A model generated the notes under the pieces. The model made no database searches. It saw only the letters and a program-made list of their open reading frames with translations, and was not told where the DNA came from. The position numbers and the translations under genes are program-made. A stretch of DNA of 6,703 nucleotides from an uncultured Austwickia sp. (GTDB lineage Bacteria > Actinomycetota > Actinomycetes > Actinomycetales > Dermatophilaceae): positions 1-6,703 of the forward strand of contig CAKUSI010000207.1 of NCBI GenBank assembly GCA_934678955.1, read 5' to 3'. Of this stretch, positions 5,051 through 6,703 are shown piece after piece (position 1 is the first letter of the stretch; every line of letters starts with the position of its first letter).

Positions 5051-6703
5051 TCACGCCACCTCGGAGTGACGGACGGCGCGCCGGACGAGGTGGACTGCCA
5101 CGGTCCAGGCGGCCACCGCGAGCAGGACGATGAGGTAGTCGGTCGGCTCGGGGAGCAGGTCGAGGCGGAACTGCCACCGCGCAAGGGGGATCACCGGTGC
5201 CAGGGAACCGAGGAGCGCCAACGAGATCGCCAACAAGGCGGTGCGGAGGCGTGGCTGGATCAGCACCGACAGGGTCAGCCCGGCGTACAGCAGGGTGTAC
5301 GTGACGCCGAACTGGGCCACGCGGACATCATCGGTCCGGGACACCAGGGCCAGGTAGACCCCGAACGCGGCCACGCTCAGCAGGACGCCGGCCGGCACGA
5401 CGAACCCGGCCAGGATGCTCAGGTAACTCCGGCTCGACACCGGGGCCGGCCGCGCCCACAGCGGCAGCAGGAGTGACGGGACGGTGATCGCCAGGATCGA
5501 GATCAGCGAGCCCTGCCCCGCCACATACGGGAAGCCCACCCCGAACAGGCGGACCATGCCGATGAGCAGGGCGGTGCAGACGACCAGTGACAGGTTGAGC
5601 TTCATCACGTCCAGCAGGCCGCGCACGATCGACTGGCCGCGGTGCAGCACGACCAGCAGCAGCCCCGGAGAACTGTCGGTCAGGACGATGTCGGCCACGC
5701 CGAGCGCGGCCTGCGCGCTCGCCGGCGGTGCCACCGAGAGCTGTGCCTGCTGCATCGCGGGCAGGTCGGTGAGCCCGTCGCCGACGACCGTCACCCGCTC
5801 GCCGCCGTCGCGGAGCTCTCCGACCACGTCGCCCATCTGTGCCGGTGTCAGGCCCCCGAACAGGCGGTACTCGCGCACCGCTGTCGCCCACTGGTCGCGT
5901 GGCAGCGCCTCGAGTTCGGCGCCCGACAGGCCACCGTTGGGCAGCAGGGCACGCTCGTCCTCCTCGGACAGTCCTGCCGCGCGCAGCGCCGCGAGCACCT
6001 CGACGGGTGCGTCCCTGGCGAAAACCTTGAGGTGGACGCCGGAGGCCTGGAAGGCGCGGACCACACCCATCGCGTCGGGGTGGAGGTGGCGTCGGGGTTC
6101 GATCACGCACAGGGGGACGAGCCCTTCGGGGAGGCGGGGGTGGCCGTGTGCGTCCACCAGCGTGGTGTCGATCGGGCCGCGGGCCAGGACCAGCGCCTCG
6201 TCGGACGCCCCCGATCGTCCGAGCAGGGTGGGCTCGGCCAGCACGTACAGGAACGGGTCGTCGGGGTCGTCGAAGGCCACGGCGAACCAGCCCAGTGTGG
6301 CGAGGTGGGACGCCTGGACGAGGATGGCGCGCTCCTCACCTTCGCAGGAGCGGGCGTACAGGTCGACCAGCGGGCCACGCTCCGTGGCGCTGAGGGCGAT
6401 GTCGCCAAGGGTTCGCCTCAGTTCCGCGATGCTCGGCCAGGCGTCCGGATCGTCGGCCGCACCGTCGTGCCGCTCCGGTTCAGCCGGGGGGAGGGGCTCG
6501 ACCCTCAGGTCGGTGCCCGAGAGCAGGTCCACCTCGGTGAAGCAGATCACCGTCGATTCGGCCAGCAGTTCCACCGAGCGGGCGCTGTGGACCACGGCAC
6601 CGAGCCGGGCCAGGTCTGCCGTTCCGGTGGCGTAGGCCACCACGATCATCAAGTACAGGCCGGTGGGCAGCAGGGAGAAGATGACCGGGGCAGCGTCCAC
6701 GAA
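5051..6703 (-). CDS. Degenerate P-type ATPase-like membrane protein (5' end outside window)
   Basis: About 550 residues from the middle of M4 to the C-terminus of a HAD-type P-type ATPase, most like the CtpE group. Residues are numbered from the GTG at 6698-6700, which is not a true start because the frame stays open to the edge. Layout: M4 with LLPTGLYLM (10-18), P/N domains to about 345, then six hydrophobic segments near 366-388, 396-416, 427-452, 465-483, 486-506 and 521-540. The catalytic motifs are eroded. PEGL is PTGL (Thr13). ICLDKTGTLT is replaced by ICFTEVDLLS (52-61), so the phosphorylated Asp is Thr55. The nucleotide-site Lys is Arg174, SGD is ARD (228-230), the P-x-x-K Lys is Met289 and GDGxND is GDGLTD (307-312). 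Asp308 and Asp312 remain. With an open frame and intact membrane topology it looks like a retained pseudo-pump, perhaps regulatory, rather than random decay. Transport by the normal cycle is not expected. Confidence 0.85.
   Translation of the reverse strand, partial: FVDAAPVIFSLLPTGLYLMIVVAYATGTADLARLGAVVHSARSVELLAESTVICFTEVDLLSGTDLRVEPLPPAEPERHDGAADDPDAWPSIAELRRTLGDIALSATERGPLVDLYARSCEGEERAILVQASHLATLGWFAVAFDDPDDPFLYVLAEPTLLGRSGASDEALVLARGPIDTTLVDAHGHPRLPEGLVPLCVIEPRRHLHPDAMGVVRAFQASGVHLKVFARDAPVEVLAALRAAGLSEEDERALLPNGGLSGAELEALPRDQWATAVREYRLFGGLTPAQMGDVVGELRDGGERVTVVGDGLTDLPAMQQAQLSVAPPASAQAALGVADIVLTDSSPGLLLVVLHRGQSIVRGLLDVMKLNLSLVVCTALLIGMVRLFGVGFPYVAGQGSLISILAITVPSLLLPLWARPAPVSSRSYLSILAGFVVPAGVLLSVAAFGVYLALVSRTDDVRVAQFGVTYTLLYAGLTLSVLIQPRLRTALLAISLALLGSLAPVIPLARWQFRLDLLPEPTDYLIVLLAVAAWTVAVHLVRRAVRHSEVA

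Noticed and set aside
5484..6635. 383-codon plus-strand frame opposite the P-type ATPase-like gene
   Set aside because: Its Ser/Arg/Thr-rich product has no motif, and the minus strand carries clear membrane segments and P-type ATPase motif remnants.
6698..6700. GTG as the true start of the ATPase-like protein
   Set aside because: The frame stays open to the window edge and the residues fall in the middle of M4, so the gene must begin outside the window.
1..6703. CRISPR array, tRNA, rRNA, insertion sequence or attachment site
   Set aside because: I saw no regularly spaced repeats, cloverleaf-like segments, transposase motifs or flanking direct repeats, including around the 2822-2834 junction.

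Overview
The window is very GC-rich and shows the strong third-position G/C bias of a high-GC actinobacterium. The MMPL transporter tail, the stress-type SDR with a sigma-B-like promoter and the clade-2 catalase all fit that group. No sequence feature identifies the genus. There are no tRNA or rRNA genes, CRISPR arrays or transposases.

Layout from left to right. (1) The last 62 codons of an MMPL-family transporter (+), followed by a strong GC hairpin. (2) A convergent SDR oxidoreductase (-) whose catalytic serine position is glycine. (3) A 130-bp divergent intergenic region with a sigma-B-type promoter match (GCAT-N15-GGGTAT), reading into (4) a general-stress-protein-39/YghA-type SDR (+). 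(5) A small YdhR-type monooxygenase (-), convergent with that SDR and only 6 nt from it, with a hairpin over both stop codons. (6) A rearrangement scar at about 2822-2834. To its left lies the C-terminal third of an alpha/beta hydrolase (-). To its right lies the C-terminal three quarters of a large-subunit KatE catalase (+). Both genes lose their 5' ends at the same point, as expected if one deletion removed the promoter region and 5' halves of a divergent gene pair, or if the assembly joined two loci wrongly. (7) A small HNL-like cupin (+). (8) A convergent P-type ATPase-like membrane protein (-) that runs off the right edge and has lost the phosphorylated Asp and most other catalytic motif residues.

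The intact and broken genes suggest a stress or redox accessory region: catalase, general-stress SDR, YdhR-like monooxygenase and cupin. No single pathway is evident. The most notable points are the degenerate P-type ATPase and the reciprocal decapitation of hydrolase and catalase. That scar leaves an uninterrupted 688-codon frame across the junction which could be misread as a normal-length catalase.
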